Source: an uncultured Saprospiraceae bacterium
GTDB lineage: Bacteria; Bacteroidota; Bacteroidia; Chitinophagales; Saprospiraceae
Length of the DNA stretch: 5,970 nt
NCBI GenBank assembly: GCA_937930625.1
Contig: CALHBW010000066.1
Coordinates: forward strand, 1-5,970
Direction of reading: 5' to 3'
Shown: positions 5,942-5,970 of the stretch, one piece after another
Position numbering within the stretch: the first letter of the stretch is position 1
Layout: each line of letters begins with the position of its first letter
Position numbers and translations under genes: made by a program
The notes under the pieces: model-generated
What the model was told of the DNA's origin: nothing
Seen by the model: only the letters and a program-made list of their open reading frames with translations
Databases searched by the model: none

Positions 5942-5970
5942 CCCCCTTTGGAGGGGGTTGGGGGGTGGAA
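5942..5970. repeat. G/C-rich palindromic repeat cut by the window edge
   Basis: CCCCC-TTTGGA-GGGGG (5942-5957) forms a short strong stem and is followed by TTGGGGGGTGGAA. I recall CCCCTTTGGAGGGG-TTGGGG motifs as common interspersed repeats in Bacteroidota genomes. It contrasts sharply with the AT-rich DNA beside it. No T-tract follows on either strand, so I do not call it a terminator. The rest of the element lies outside the window. Confidence 0.55.

Larger units (their letters stand above)
5387..5970. other. 584-bp AT-rich intergenic region without a gene
   Basis: No open frame with a credible start, length or protein-like composition is present on either strand. The region holds the promoter and leader of the CotH-like gene, short direct repeats, two related hairpins, a partial duplicate of the leader, an A10 tract at 5812-5821 and a G/C-rich palindrome at the right edge. 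An 8-base inverted repeat TGCAGTAA/TTACTGCA (5439-5446 and 5500-5507) encloses the direct repeat at 5449-5474. The density of palindromes suggests a site where small repeats accumulate rather than a hidden gene. Confidence 0.7.

Noticed and set aside
5942..5957. Intrinsic terminator formed by CCCCC/GGGGG
   Set aside because: The stem is only 5 bp and no T-tract follows on either strand; it fits a common interspersed repeat better.
1..5970. A new defence, mobile or biosynthetic gene system
   Set aside because: Only one real gene is present, with no transposase, nuclease, toxin-antitoxin or synthase domain; the window gives no support for a multi-gene system.

Overview
The window looks like a piece of a Bacteroidota chromosome, most likely from a Saprospiria-type environmental lineage (inference). 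The pointers are a TAnnTTTG-type promoter box ahead of the gene, an A-rich leader with no Shine-Dalgarno sequence, a huge secreted multidomain protein with the cysteine-rich/TSP3-like spacer common in these genomes, and AT-rich intergenic DNA full of palindromic repeats.

Layout. Positions 1-336 are non-coding and hold two long, nearly full-length inverted repeats side by side (1-166 and 171-336). Positions 374-5386 on the minus strand carry the only convincing gene, a complete 1670-residue secreted protein built around a CotH-type kinase-like domain. Positions 5387-5970 are a 584-bp AT-rich intergenic region, upstream of the gene. It contains the likely promoter, a small palindrome, a duplicated piece of the leader, two related hairpin repeats and, at the window edge, a G/C-rich palindromic repeat.

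The protein, in order: Sec signal peptide; an N-terminal beta-rich domain; a cysteine-rich linker with a TSP3-like Asp repeat; lamin-tail domain 1; a chitobiase-C-terminal-like beta domain; the CotH kinase-like domain; an InlB-B-repeat-like domain; lamin-tail domains 2 and 3 in tandem; a PKD-like domain; and a C-terminal module with an HRNH motif that ends in a dockerin-like duplicated calcium-loop region. It is probably exported and held at the cell surface or released, with the beta domains acting as spacers or binding modules. The substrate is unknown.

I found no RNA gene, CRISPR array, transposase or defence system. The points most worth a second look are the paired foldback elements, the domain architecture and C-terminal module, and the duplicated promoter/leader region.
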